Shown here in pieces: positions 27,710-35,772 of a DNA stretch of 64,000 bases (position 1 is the stretch's first letter; each line of letters opens with the position of its first letter). The notes below the pieces were generated by a model. It ran no database searches, had not been told where the DNA came from, and was given only the letters and a program-made list of their open reading frames with translations. The stretch covers positions 4,483,001 through 4,547,000 of the forward strand of contig NZ_CP060298.1 of the NCBI RefSeq assembly GCF_014303395.1, in the 5' to 3' direction. Source of the DNA: Nakamurella sp. PAMC28650. Its GTDB lineage: Bacteria > Actinomycetota > Actinomycetes > Mycobacteriales > Nakamurellaceae. The position numbers and the translations under genes were made by a program.

Positions 27710-27741
27710 TTGACCTTGACACCGGTGTCAACGCCTACGGT
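27710..27741 (+). promoter_or_regulatory. MerR-type promoter of the hydrolase gene, leaderless
   Basis: TTGACC (27710-27715) and TACGGT (27736-27741) are separated by 20 bp, longer than the usual 17. The 16-bp perfect palindrome TTGACACCGGTGTCAA (27716-27731) fills the spacer. This is the standard architecture of promoters twisted into activity by MerR proteins. The predicted start point, about 7 bases after the -10, coincides with the ATG at 27748, so the mRNA would be leaderless. Confidence 0.7.
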
Positions 27742-27747
27742 CGCCCG

Positions 27748-28551
27748 ATGATTTCAGACTCGGACATCCTGACCCTGCTTGCCGACGTCGACCTGGTCGA
27801 CATCGGCGCCGGACCTGTCGTGGCTCTTGCCCACGGCGCCGGCGGTGGCGTCCGCGAGAACTTCGCCGGCCTCATCGCCGCCGGGAGCGGCCTCCACCGC
27901 TTCACCGGACCTTACTACCCGGGTTCGGGAGCGTCCCGGATGCCCACCGCCTCGCTCTCGATCGATGATCTGGCCGACTCCGTCGTCGCCGCCGCCCTGT
28001 CCACGGGCGCCGGACGGTTCCCGATCATCGGCCTCTCACTCGGGTCGGCGGTCGCGGTGACCGCCGCCCATCGTCATCCCGAACACGTCAGCGCCCTCGT
28101 CCTGACCGTCGGGTTGGCCCGCCCCGACCCACAATCCCCTGCGCTCGTGCGGGTCTGGCGGCAACTGGCCAGAGACGGCCACCTCGGCGTCCTGGCCGAA
28201 CTGCTGCTGTACGCCGCCAACTCCCCCGCCACGTTGCACTCGATGACCCCGACCGACCACGCCGCCGCGGTGAACGAGATCGAACGGACCTACCCGCCCG
28301 GTGGAGCCGCCCACGCAGAACTGGTCACCCGGGTCGACGTGACCGGCCTGCTCGAATCCATCACCGTGCCGACCTTGGTGGTGGTGGCCGGGCAGGATCG
28401 GATCGTGCTACCGGCCACCGCCCGCCTCCTGGCCGGCATACCGGGCGCCGAGCTCATCGAGTATCCAGACGCCGGACACATCTTCACCCCAGCCGAGGGC
28501 CGGCGCTGGGCCGACGATCTGGTGAGGTTTCTCGACCGCATCGACCAGTGA
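27748..28551 (+). CDS. Alpha/beta hydrolase
   Basis: 267 residues with the hydrolase fold: an HGAGGG oxyanion motif (VVALAHGAGGGVREN), nucleophile elbow GLSLGSAV, an acid Asp in VVVAGQDRIV and the catalytic His in YPDAGHIF. Substrate unknown. It is transcribed divergently from the MerR gene from a MerR-type promoter with no 5' leader. Confidence 0.9.
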   Translation: MISDSDILTLLADVDLVDIGAGPVVALAHGAGGGVRENFAGLIAAGSGLHRFTGPYYPGSGASRMPTASLSIDDLADSVVAAALSTGAGRFPIIGLSLGSAVAVTAAHRHPEHVSALVLTVGLARPDPQSPALVRVWRQLARDGHLGVLAELLLYAANSPATLHSMTPTDHAAAVNEIERTYPPGGAAHAELVTRVDVTGLLESITVPTLVVVAGQDRIVLPATARLLAGIPGAELIEYPDAGHIFTPAEGRRWADDLVRFLDRIDQ

Positions 28552-28816
28552 TTGCGACGTCGTTGCGTCCTCGTGGGGACCGCGGTCCTCGCCACCGGTT
28601 CCGGGCCTTGGGCTCACCGGCCGACTGATCGGGGTTGACCGACGCGCGGGCCGCGGGGTCGACGTCGATCCGCAGTCCATCGCAGCGGACCGCCTGCACC
28701 AGGCGGCCTGCCACTTCACCGGCGTGGCAGCGGATCTCGAACCGTGAGGCCGCGGCCGGAGGGGCGATTGACCCCACTCCGTTCAGCTTCTCCGACCAGT
28801 TCGACGTTCTCGAACG

Positions 28817-29620
28817 TCAGGATGAGCTCGACCACAAAGGCAAGTGGGCGGCCAGCCCGCGCGCTACGTCCATCATTCCCGGTTGAGGGTCCTGGGTCAG
28901 CACGGTGACGACCACCTGGTCCGCGCCGGCTTGGAGATGAGAGGTGATGCGGTCCACGATCGAGTCGATGTCACCCCAGGCGATGAGTGCGTCCACGAGC
29001 CGGTCGCTCAGGCCCGAGATATCACCCGCGCTCAGACCCATCCGGGCGAAGTTCGCCGGGTAGCCGCTCACCGCTGACAAGAAACGCAAAGGGCCACGGG
29101 CAGTCTCGCGGGCTCGCGCCGCAGTGGTGTCCAGAACCACCATCTGATCGATGACCAGATCGCGTTCCCCGCCGAGGATCTGCCGGGCAGACGCGGTGTA
29201 CTCCGGGGTGACCAGCAGCGGAATGGCCCCGGCGCAGCGATCCCGGGCGAGTTCGAGCTTGCGCGGGCCCAGCGCGGCCAACATCCGTCTGGCCGCCGGT
29301 ACCGGCGGATCGATGGTGTCCAGGCTGGTGAGGTACTCGGCCATCACCTGCAGGGGTTTCGGTTGCTGCGGACCGCCCAGCCCGACGACGAGACGATCCG
29401 GTGCTGCGCCCTGCATCTCCGCGTAGAACGCGGCCACGATTTCTGGACGGTAGCGGTCCACCGAGAGGATGGCTGCGCCGACCCGGACGGTGGTGGTGGC
29501 GTGGATGATCTTGCTGATCTGCGAAAGGTCGTCGATCTGACCGCCTGGCAACCAGATGGCCCGGTAGCCCAGGCGCTCCAGCTCGGCGGCCTGGACCAGG
29601 TGCTCGTCGCCCGGGAGCAC
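28817..29620 (-). CDS. Luciferase-like F420-dependent oxidoreductase, frameshifted near its start
   Basis: 267 residues of the LLM (luciferase-like) fold in the F420-type subgroup: AAELERLGYRAIWLPGG, DRLVVGLGGPQ, then QVVVTVLTQDP near the end. The GTG at 29620 lacks the first beta strand. In-frame upstream codons give VGRLELGPVGIALDV, which fits the family, but no start codon is reached before a stop. A GTG at 29684 overlapping the TetR stop (GTGA) would start the protein properly if one base near 29656 were removed. Thus the gene probably carries a +1 frameshift or a sequence error. Confidence 0.75.
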   Translation of the reverse strand: MLPGDEHLVQAAELERLGYRAIWLPGGQIDDLSQISKIIHATTTVRVGAAILSVDRYRPEIVAAFYAEMQGAAPDRLVVGLGGPQQPKPLQVMAEYLTSLDTIDPPVPAARRMLAALGPRKLELARDRCAGAIPLLVTPEYTASARQILGGERDLVIDQMVVLDTTAARARETARGPLRFLSAVSGYPANFARMGLSAGDISGLSDRLVDALIAWGDIDSIVDRITSHLQAGADQVVVTVLTQDPQPGMMDVARGLAAHLPLWSSSS

Positions 29621-29680
29621 GTCGAGCGCGATGCCGACCGGACCCAGTTCGAGCCTGCCGACGGACGTTTCCTTGTTCGC

Positions 29681-30319
29681 TCACGACGAATCCTTCTTCT
29701 CGTAGCCGTGCAGGAACGCCCGGACGCCGGCATCCGAGAGCCGGCAGATTTCTTCCGGTGCCAGTGGCGCTGCCTGCAAATTGCTGCGATTGGTGCTCTC
29801 CCCCGCGACCAGCAGGACGAAATGGGCGGCCGCCAGGTCAGCGTCGTCGATGGTGAGCAAACCCTGGTCGGCGATGCGGGCCAGGTGCGTGGCGATCTCC
29901 CTTCGGACGCGGAGCGGGCCTTGCTCCTGCCACGCCCGCAGAGCAGCTTCCGGTACGTGCCTGGCTTCGGCGTTGACCTGGCGCACCAACGCGAAGTGCG
30001 GCGCGAAGTCGGCCGCGGGAGGGGTGGCCCAGATCCGCCCGAACTCGATCAGGTCGGCCTCGAGGTCGACGATCTTGGTGAGATAGCGCTGCACCGTGAT
30101 GATCTGGGCGGCGGCGACCCAGCGGGCGCTGTCGACGATGACCGCCCACAACAGTGCCGCCTTGTCTCCGAACTGGTTGTAGATCGTCCGGGTGGAAACC
30201 CCAGCGGCGCGGGCGATCCCGTCGATGCTGGCCCTGGTGTAGCCGTCGGCGGCAAACACCATGAGTGCGCCGTCGAGCAGATCTCGGCGCTTGTCGCCGC
30301 CTCGGGACGTGTTCATCAC
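29681..30319 (-). CDS. TetR-family transcriptional regulator
   Basis: 212 residues. The N-terminal HTH is clear: RDLLDGALMVFAADGYTRAS, then IARAAGVSTRTIYNQFGDKA. The C-terminal ligand domain carries VRQVNAEARHVPEAALRAW. Ligand unknown. It is followed by the luciferase-like gene with a GTGA overlap, so it probably controls that gene and itself through the inverted repeat just upstream. Confidence 0.9.
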   Translation of the reverse strand: MMNTSRGGDKRRDLLDGALMVFAADGYTRASIDGIARAAGVSTRTIYNQFGDKAALLWAVIVDSARWVAAAQIITVQRYLTKIVDLEADLIEFGRIWATPPAADFAPHFALVRQVNAEARHVPEAALRAWQEQGPLRVRREIATHLARIADQGLLTIDDADLAAAHFVLLVAGESTNRSNLQAAPLAPEEICRLSDAGVRAFLHGYEKKDSS

Positions 30320-30328
30320 CCGAGCCTC

Positions 30329-30367
30329 CTACAACGGTAGTTGCATGTACTGCACTGATCGTTGTAG
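30329..30367. promoter_or_regulatory. 8-bp inverted repeat upstream of the TetR gene
   Basis: CTACAACG (30329-30336) and CGTTGTAG (30360-30367) are perfect inverted arms separated by 23 bp, 10 bases upstream of the TetR start. The interval also holds TGCA half-sites. It is a candidate TetR operator pair. Confidence 0.5.
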
Positions 30368-30469
30368 TGCCACACCACTCGTTCTGGAAGTCCGGGGAAT
30401 ACGAGTATCGACTCAGCAACGACGGATCAGCCAACCGGCAATGGTCCAGTCGGTTCGGCGATTGCGTTG

Positions 30470-30698
30470 CTAGACAGCATGAATGGACACGAAGCGATCC
30501 AGCCTGGCGAAATCGTCGGGATTGCGGGTGAAAAGAGGGATCTGATGGCCGACCGCAGAAATACGGCGCGCGCAGCGGCCGCAACTCAGCCACCGGTGTG
30601 CCATTGCGGGTGACCACGAACTCCTCGCCCGCCTGGACCGCTCCGAGCACCTCGCCACTGTCGTTGCGGAGCTCCCGTTGACTAATCGATTTGAGCAT
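30470..30698 (-). pseudogene. vapBC toxin-antitoxin relic with internal deletion
   Basis: From ATG 30698 the frame begins MLKSISQRELRNDSGEVLGA, VQAGEEFVVTRNGTPVAELR, a Phd/YefM-type antitoxin N-terminus. About 45 codons in, the similarity stops, and in a neighbouring frame the sequence GHQIPLFTRNPDDFARLDRF runs to a stop at 30470. That is the C-terminal tip of a PIN-domain VapC toxin. The antitoxin tail and nearly the whole PIN domain are gone, so the locus cannot make toxin. Confidence 0.65.
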
Positions 30699-30740
30699 CC
30701 CCGTAGCCTGCAAACTCGCCGCTCCATACTGTTACAGGGC

Positions 30741-31388
30741 GTGACGGCAGAGCCCGTATCCCCTCCCTGGTCGGCTTCGGCATCGTCTTTGGCTACACCT
30801 CTGTCCATTATACACCAAGTATCAGGCGCCGAACACCTCGGGAGGCTCTACGGTTTCGTCAAGACTTCGACGCCGCCGGCCTGGTCCGGACCGCCACCGG
30901 AGGAGATCGCCGCCTGGAACCTGATCCAGGTCGGGCGCTTGATCGGGCGGCGTTTCCATCGGGAGTTCACTGCTCTTGGCGTCACGCCGACCCAGTTCGG
31001 CGTCCTGCTGCAGCTGCAGCTCCACCCGGACAGGAGCAACAACGAGATCGCCAGATCCGTTCTGGTCACCCCACAATCGATGAGCGAACCGCTCGAATCG
31101 CTTGAATCGCTCGGCCTCATCGAGCGGGACCCGCCGGTCGGCGGCTGGCACCGCGTTGCGATCCGCCTCACCGACGCCGGCCGCCACCGCCTCCACCCGT
31201 GTTCGGCCGCAGTCGGCCGAGCGGAGGACTCCCTGGGCCTAACGGACCACGCCGACAGGAATTCAACGAACTACTGCTCCAGATCCCGGACACCAAAACG
31301 TAAGTCCTGCCCGCTGGCTGGATGTCCAGAGCATTTCACCGGCCGGCTCTGGTTGATCGAGACGCTTCTCCGCGGCAACGAGGACTGA
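30741..31388 (+). CDS. MarR-family regulator with a shifted C-terminus
   Basis: A winged-helix MarR core is clear: WNLIQVGRLIGRRFHREFTA, TPTQFGVLLQLQLHPDRSNN, SEPLESLESLGLIERDP. After LGLT the expected tail REFNELLLQI appears in another frame (RQEFNELLLQIPDTKT, stopping at 31303), so one base is shifted near 31250 and the annotated C-terminus (to 31388) is not native. The start is uncertain: GTG 30741 is the nearest conventional codon, but the core begins about 35 codons later. Confidence 0.6.
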   Translation: MTAEPVSPPWSASASSLATPLSIIHQVSGAEHLGRLYGFVKTSTPPAWSGPPPEEIAAWNLIQVGRLIGRRFHREFTALGVTPTQFGVLLQLQLHPDRSNNEIARSVLVTPQSMSEPLESLESLGLIERDPPVGGWHRVAIRLTDAGRHRLHPCSAAVGRAEDSLGLTDHADRNSTNYCSRSRTPKRKSCPLAGCPEHFTGRLWLIETLLRGNED

Positions 31389-31477
31389 CCTCAGCGCGTC
31401 TTCGCTGAATTTGATCGGGATGCTGAGCGCGGTCAAGACGCCGCAGTCTCGAACGACGTGGGCCCGCTCTGCGCCGC

Positions 31478-31559
31478 TATAGTCGTCGCGTGCAAGGCAC
31501 ACGAGGTAAGCGGCAGCGAGGACACCGGGCGCAGGTCGTGACCCTGCGTGCCAGGATGA
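31478..31559 (+). promoter_or_regulatory. Leaderless promoter and stranded 5' coding fragment at the IS3 left edge
   Basis: TATAGT (31478-31483) is followed at exactly 7 bases by GTG 31490, a classic actinobacterial leaderless start. The 23 codons to the IS edge encode a basic peptide (VQGTRGKRQRGHRAQVVTLR, then ARM), as expected for the n-region of a signal peptide. On the other side of the IS lies a lipoprotein whose own N-terminus lacks basic residues. The two may once have been one gene. Confidence 0.4.
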
Positions 31560-31619
31560 GTTGAGGCCAGCGGTTCATAGCAAGTCCGCCTGACGCAGGG
31601 CGAGATTCTGAGGTTCGTA

Positions 31620-32051
31620 GTGATGACAGCAGTGATGGTTCAGGATGAATCGGTGAGTACCGAAGGCCCGAGAGCGGGTGGTCCCAGACGGCGGCGGGCG
31701 TTCACCGTTGCGGAGAAGATCGAGCACCTGACGGCGTACGAGGTGGCCTGCACTGCCAGCGAGGGTGGTGGCGGTGCGTATCTGCGGGAGCAGGGCGTGT
31801 ACTCCTCGCAGATCACCCAGTGGCGGCAGCTGCGCGATGCCGGGTTGCTGGCGGGGAAGAAGCCGGGTGAGAAGGTGGGCCGGCCCACCGCTGATCAGGC
31901 GGAGATTGCCCGGCTCACCAGGGAACTGGCGGTCGCCCATCGCCGGTTGGCGACAACTGAGGCAGCCCTGGGGATTATGGGAAAAGCACACGCGCTCTTG
32001 GAGCAGATCTCCGAGAGCGCGGACATCGAGGACCAGCGACGCAGACGCTGA
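31620..32051 (+). CDS. IS3-family transposase OrfA
   Basis: 143 residues: an HTH region (RRRAFTVAEKIEHLTAYEVA, QGVYSSQITQWRQLRDAGLL) followed by a heptad-rich coiled coil (QAEIARLTRELAVAHRRLAT). This is the DNA-binding and multimerisation subunit. In active IS3 elements it fuses to OrfB by programmed frameshifting. Confidence 0.85.
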   Translation: MMTAVMVQDESVSTEGPRAGGPRRRRAFTVAEKIEHLTAYEVACTASEGGGGAYLREQGVYSSQITQWRQLRDAGLLAGKKPGEKVGRPTADQAEIARLTRELAVAHRRLATTEAALGIMGKAHALLEQISESADIEDQRRRR

Positions 32052-32083
32052 GAACCACCCACCGGCAACTGCTGGAGGTCGGG

Positions 32084-33065
32084 GTGAGCACCCGGCGGGC
32101 GGCGATGCTGACGGGACTGGCCAAGTCCACTCAGGACCGACTCACCCGACTGATATCAGCTGCACCACAGCCGGAACCAGCCGTGGTGGGTCGACGGCCG
32201 GTGAACCGATTGACCGACGAGGAGGAACACCACGTGCTGACCGTGCTCAACTGCGACCGGTTCGCCGACAAGCCACCCGCTCAGGTCTATGCGACGCTGC
32301 TGGCCGAAGGTATCTACCTGTGTTCGATCTCCACGATGTATCGGATCCTGGCCAAGAATGCGCAGGTCAAGGACCGACGCCGGCAAGCCTCACACCCGCC
32401 GCGGGCGGTCCCGGAGCTGCAGGCCACCGGCCCGCGGCAGGTCTACAGCTGGGACATCACGAAGTTGAAGGGACCGATCCGCGGCAAGTACTTGCCACTG
32501 CTACGTGATGATCGACATCTACTCCAGGATGATCGTCGGCGCGCACGTGCACCACACCGAAACTGCCGAGCTGGCAGTGGATCTGATGACCGAAGTGTTC
32601 GGTGTCCAGGGTGTTCCGACCGTGGTGCACGCCGACCGCGGCACGTCGATGACCAGCAAATCAGTGGCGATGCTGCTCGATGACCTGGAAGTTACCCGAT
32701 CCCATTCACGGCCGCGGGTGTCCAACGACAACCCCTTTTCCGAGGCGTGGAACAAGACGTTAAAGTCTGCGCCGGTGTTCCCGGAACGGTTCACCTCGTT
32801 GCAGGCGGCTCGGGCGTTCATCGACGAGTTCGTCGACTACTACAACCACGACCACCGGCACGCCGGGATCGGGTTGCACACGCCCGCCGACGTCCACTAC
32901 GGCCTGGCCCCGGCCACCGCCCGACGACGATCCGAGGCGTTGGCGGCCGCCCGCGCCCGACACCCCACCCGCTTCGCCACCGACCACGACCCCAAAATCC
33001 TCGACCTCCCGCCGGTCGCCTGGATCAACGAACCGAAGAAGACGGAGGAGGACACCGCCGCCTGA
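32084..33065 (+). pseudogene. IS3-family transposase OrfB, internally frameshifted
   Basis: The first frame (from 32084) covers QVYSWDITKLKGPIRGKYLP with the first catalytic Asp. Near 32500 the frame breaks and continues from 32505 as MIDIYSRMIVGAHVHHTETA, HADRGTSMTSKS (second Asp) and NPFSEAWNKTLK (catalytic Glu). All DDE residues survive but in two frames. The break lies within the rve domain, not at the usual orfA/orfB junction, so it is a mutation rather than a programmed shift. Confidence 0.8.
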
Positions 33066-33093
33066 AAATTATCTCCCGCTGACCTCAACCGGC

Positions 33094-34068
33094 TTGACAA
33101 CTTCCGTGATGGTGACTTTCGCGCTGCTGCTGGGTGCGCTGCTCAGCAGTTGCGGCTCGTCGCAGGCCCAACAGGAACAATCCTCCTCATCCCGCTCAGC
33201 CGGCCCCGAGCACGTGATGTTGCACGCAGCTGCCCTCGCAGTGCCGGGCCTAGCGGCGAGCACGCATGTCTGGCTGTCATGCGCGTCCCGTGCGTTCTGT
33301 GCGTTGATCAGCGAGAAGGCGCAATACTGGACGTGGGACGGAACTGCGTGGGCTGCGGCAGCGCAGTTGCCGGTCACGCCGTCGGCCGGCGACGCGGGCC
33401 AGGTGTCGTGCTCGTCGGCGTCGTTCTGCCTCGCCTCGTTCGGCTCCGCCACGATGCGCTATGACGGCCGGCACTGGCAGGTCACGCGGGCAGGATCTTG
33501 GTCGCCAGGCGGAGGCGTGGCCGTGCTCAGCTGCGCCGGCCCGCGGTGGTGCGTGGCTGGGCCATCCGGGTCCGCCGCCACGGCCGTCAGCACATGGGAC
33601 GGCACGTCCTGGATGACCTCGGCGCTGACGCTCGCAGGACTTCCGACAGCGATCGGGTGCGCTCACGACGGGGTGACCTGCGGGATTGCAGCGGGCAAGG
33701 ATGTGTACGTCCATTCGGCCTCCGGTTGGCATGACGAGCCGATGTCAACCCCGCTGGCCGTGAGCTGCGCGTCCGCCGCGTTCTGCATGGCGGGCGCCGG
33801 GGGAAAGGCGGAGCGGTATGACGGTTCGTCTTGGTCTCTGACCGACGGCGAGCTGATCGGAGCGGTGTCGTGCTCGTCGGCGAGCTTTTGTCTGGGCATC
33901 TCCGGCAGTGACTACCTCGTCTGGACGGGCCGGTCCTGTGCCCGGGGCGACGCACTCCCTGCCAGCACCGACTACGTGTTCCAGACCGCCGGGGCCCAGG
34001 CGACGTGTCCAGCAGATGGCTGGTGCATGCTCGCGGCCGACTCGGCCGTGTCGGTGCTGACCCGCTGA
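33094..34068 (+). CDS. Lipoprotein with seven Cys-pair repeats, 5' end disturbed by IS3
   Basis: 324 residues. A hydrophobic stretch and lipobox LLSSC (Cys20) indicate a lipoprotein. The body has about seven repeats with a Cys-x5/6-Cys pair: SCASRAFC, SCSSASFC, SCAGPRWC, CAHDGVTC, SCASAAFC, SCSSASFC, CPADGWC, each usually preceding a YDG/TWDG-x-W turn. This suggests a secreted seven-bladed beta-propeller with one disulfide per blade. The frame opens with TTG 4 bases after the IS3 end, and the signal peptide lacks a basic n-region, so the native start was probably removed by the insertion. Confidence 0.75.
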   Translation: MTTSVMVTFALLLGALLSSCGSSQAQQEQSSSSRSAGPEHVMLHAAALAVPGLAASTHVWLSCASRAFCALISEKAQYWTWDGTAWAAAAQLPVTPSAGDAGQVSCSSASFCLASFGSATMRYDGRHWQVTRAGSWSPGGGVAVLSCAGPRWCVAGPSGSAATAVSTWDGTSWMTSALTLAGLPTAIGCAHDGVTCGIAAGKDVYVHSASGWHDEPMSTPLAVSCASAAFCMAGAGGKAERYDGSSWSLTDGELIGAVSCSSASFCLGISGSDYLVWTGRSCARGDALPASTDYVFQTAGAQATCPADGWCMLAADSAVSVLTR

Positions 34069-34503
34069 CCTGCCGACCGCGGCTGGGCCACCACCGGTCG
34101 CCGCACGCTGCCGGTCGCACCGGAAATGAGATTCATGTTGTCCCCCTCGCGGCTTGATTGCGCGTATCCGGTCCACGGCTCTTCTTCAACGCTGCGCAAC
34201 CGGCGCCCGATTACATCGGTGACATTGGATGCCGTGTACCCCCGGCGCTACCGACAAGAATCGGTGCCGCTCGAGTCACCCGTACTTCGAGCCCAGGACT
34301 CGAAGCCCGGCCGTTGCGATGCAGTGTCCTCGATGGACCGGGCGGCACCATTAGTGTTGCAGCACCATTGATCTGCTCGGCTCTACTGAGGAAATTCCGC
34401 TTCCGGCAGGTTGCCGTGGCCAAACACGCCGCAACCACACGCTTTCGAGTGTAAGGCTGATCGAATCGGATCTTTATTCGGAAAAGGGGCGCAAGCTCAC
34501 AAG
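34069..34503. other. Intergenic stretch, nothing recognised
   Basis: About 435 bases between the lipoprotein and a tentative small ORF. Several short frames are open but none matches a family. An AT-richer patch near 34460-34480 (GATCTTTATTCGGAAAAGG) could hold a promoter for the small ORF. Confidence 0.35.
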
Positions 34504-34713
34504 ATGTTCACCCCAGACAGAGCCTCTGCAGCAATTGCCAGCCACAACCGGGGTCAAAAGAAGCGCTGCGTCTCGCTCGACGACGTGGCCAGGGACCTCG
34601 GACTCGGCCTTCGGCCACGAGCCGGAGCCCTGGCATGGGTCAACGAAATCATCCTCGCGGTCGACGCCGTGGCCGCCTCGGAGAAGCTGGCTGCCGACCA
34701 GCTCGCATCCTGA
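34504..34713 (+). CDS. Tentative 69-residue hypothetical protein
   Basis: ATG 34504 to TGA 34711-34713. The product begins MFTPDRASAAIASHNRGQKK and ends AVAASEKLAADQLAS. Codon third positions are mostly G or C as in real genes nearby. A purine-rich GAAAAGGGG lies about 15 bases upstream. No family recognised. It converges on the desaturase gene. Confidence 0.4.
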   Translation: MFTPDRASAAIASHNRGQKKRCVSLDDVARDLGLGLRPRAGALAWVNEIILAVDAVAASEKLAADQLAS

Positions 34714-34770
34714 CGGGCGCGCCCTGCGTTCGTTCGTCAGGTCTACCGGGCAGTGCCGGACGCTGGTGGA

Positions 34771-35772
34771 TCAGCGCAGGGTCGCGACCACCGGGCACTG
34801 GAAGGTACCGGCGGACAGGCCGACCTTGTTGAGATGCCGGGCCACCAGCTGCCAGGCCTTGACGATGGTGACCTGGTGGTAGTCGACATCGTGCGAAGCA
34901 CAGAAACCCTGAACCACCGGACGCATCTTGTGCAGGTGCGGCCGCGGCATGCTCGGGAACAGGTGATGTTCGATCTGGTAGTTCAGCCCGCCCATTGCAA
35001 AGCTCGCGATCCGGCCACCGGAAACATTGCGGGAGGTCAGCACCTGACGCCGGAAGAAATCAATCCGCGAATCGTGCGGGAGAATAGCCATGCCGATGTG
35101 GCTGGCCGCGAACGACACTCCGAGATACATACCGGTGACCGCCAACTGCACACCGAGAAAGGCCGCCGCCCGCCCCGGTGAGAGAAAGGTGAACAACACC
35201 GCCGGATAGCCACCAAGACGCACGATCAACATCGCCGCCTCGATCCAGCGCCTCTTGAGACCTTTGCGGGTGATGACCGCCTGCACCCCCTGCACGTGCA
35301 GGTTGAGCATCTCCACCGTCAACAGCGGGAAGAACCACCATCCCTGCCGCTCGTGCAGGAAGGCCAGAACCCTCGAGCGCGGTGGCTTCTCCGCCGGGTA
35401 GAAATGCACCACCGAAGCATCGATGTCCGAATCCTTGCCGATCTGGTTCGGCGCCGCGTGGTGCTTGTTGTGCTTGTTGTGCCACCACGCGAGACTCACG
35501 CCGCCGATCAGGGTGCCCATCACCAACGCCGTCATCTCGTTCGCCTTCCGCGAGGCGAAGATCTGCCGATGAGCAGCGTCGTGGCTGTAGAAGATGATCT
35601 GGGTGAGCACGAAACCCAGCGCCGCCGCCACGGCCATCTGGGTCCAGCTGTCCCCCACCCAGGCGAACGCCACCCACACGCCGACCAGCGCAACGGCCAA
35701 CATCGCGATCCGCGCTGCGTAGTAGCCGTAGGCACGTCGCATCAGGTCCAGGCTCTGCGCACTGGCCAGCAC
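34771..35772 (-). CDS. Membrane fatty acid desaturase
   Basis: 333 residues with the three histidine boxes of acyl-lipid/acyl-CoA desaturases: HDAAH, HNKHNKHH and QIEHH, set between hydrophobic segments. It inserts a double bond into a membrane fatty acid using a di-iron site. The GTG at 35772 is the first usable start, yet the upstream in-frame codons still look family-like (SDYSQ before VLASAQSLDLMRRAYGYY) and reach a stop without a start codon. An ATG near 35880 lies one frame off, so a 1-base shift near the 5' end is likely. Confidence 0.85.
   Translation of the reverse strand: MLASAQSLDLMRRAYGYYAARIAMLAVALVGVWVAFAWVGDSWTQMAVAAALGFVLTQIIFYSHDAAHRQIFASRKANEMTALVMGTLIGGVSLAWWHNKHNKHHAAPNQIGKDSDIDASVVHFYPAEKPPRSRVLAFLHERQGWWFFPLLTVEMLNLHVQGVQAVITRKGLKRRWIEAAMLIVRLGGYPAVLFTFLSPGRAAAFLGVQLAVTGMYLGVSFAASHIGMAILPHDSRIDFFRRQVLTSRNVSGGRIASFAMGGLNYQIEHHLFPSMPRPHLHKMRPVVQGFCASHDVDYHQVTIVKAWQLVARHLNKVGLSAGTFQCPVVATLR

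Larger units (their letters stand above)
31560..33089 (+). mobile_element. IS3-family insertion sequence, about 1.53 kb, defective
   Basis: The ends carry inverted repeats GTTGAGGCCAGCGG (31560-31573) and, inverted, GTTGAGGTCAGCGG (33076-33089), 13 of 14 matching. Inside are orfA and orfB of IS3 type. orfB has an internal frameshift, so the copy is probably inactive. No clear 3-4 bp target duplication is seen (TGA on the left, CGG on the right), so the exact outer base is uncertain. Confidence 0.8.

Noticed and set aside
28552-28816. Possible gene fragment between the hydrolase and luciferase-like genes
   Set aside because: A minus-strand frame reads plausibly for about 50 residues (RFEIRCHAGEVAGRLVQAVR) but no family or start signal could be identified.
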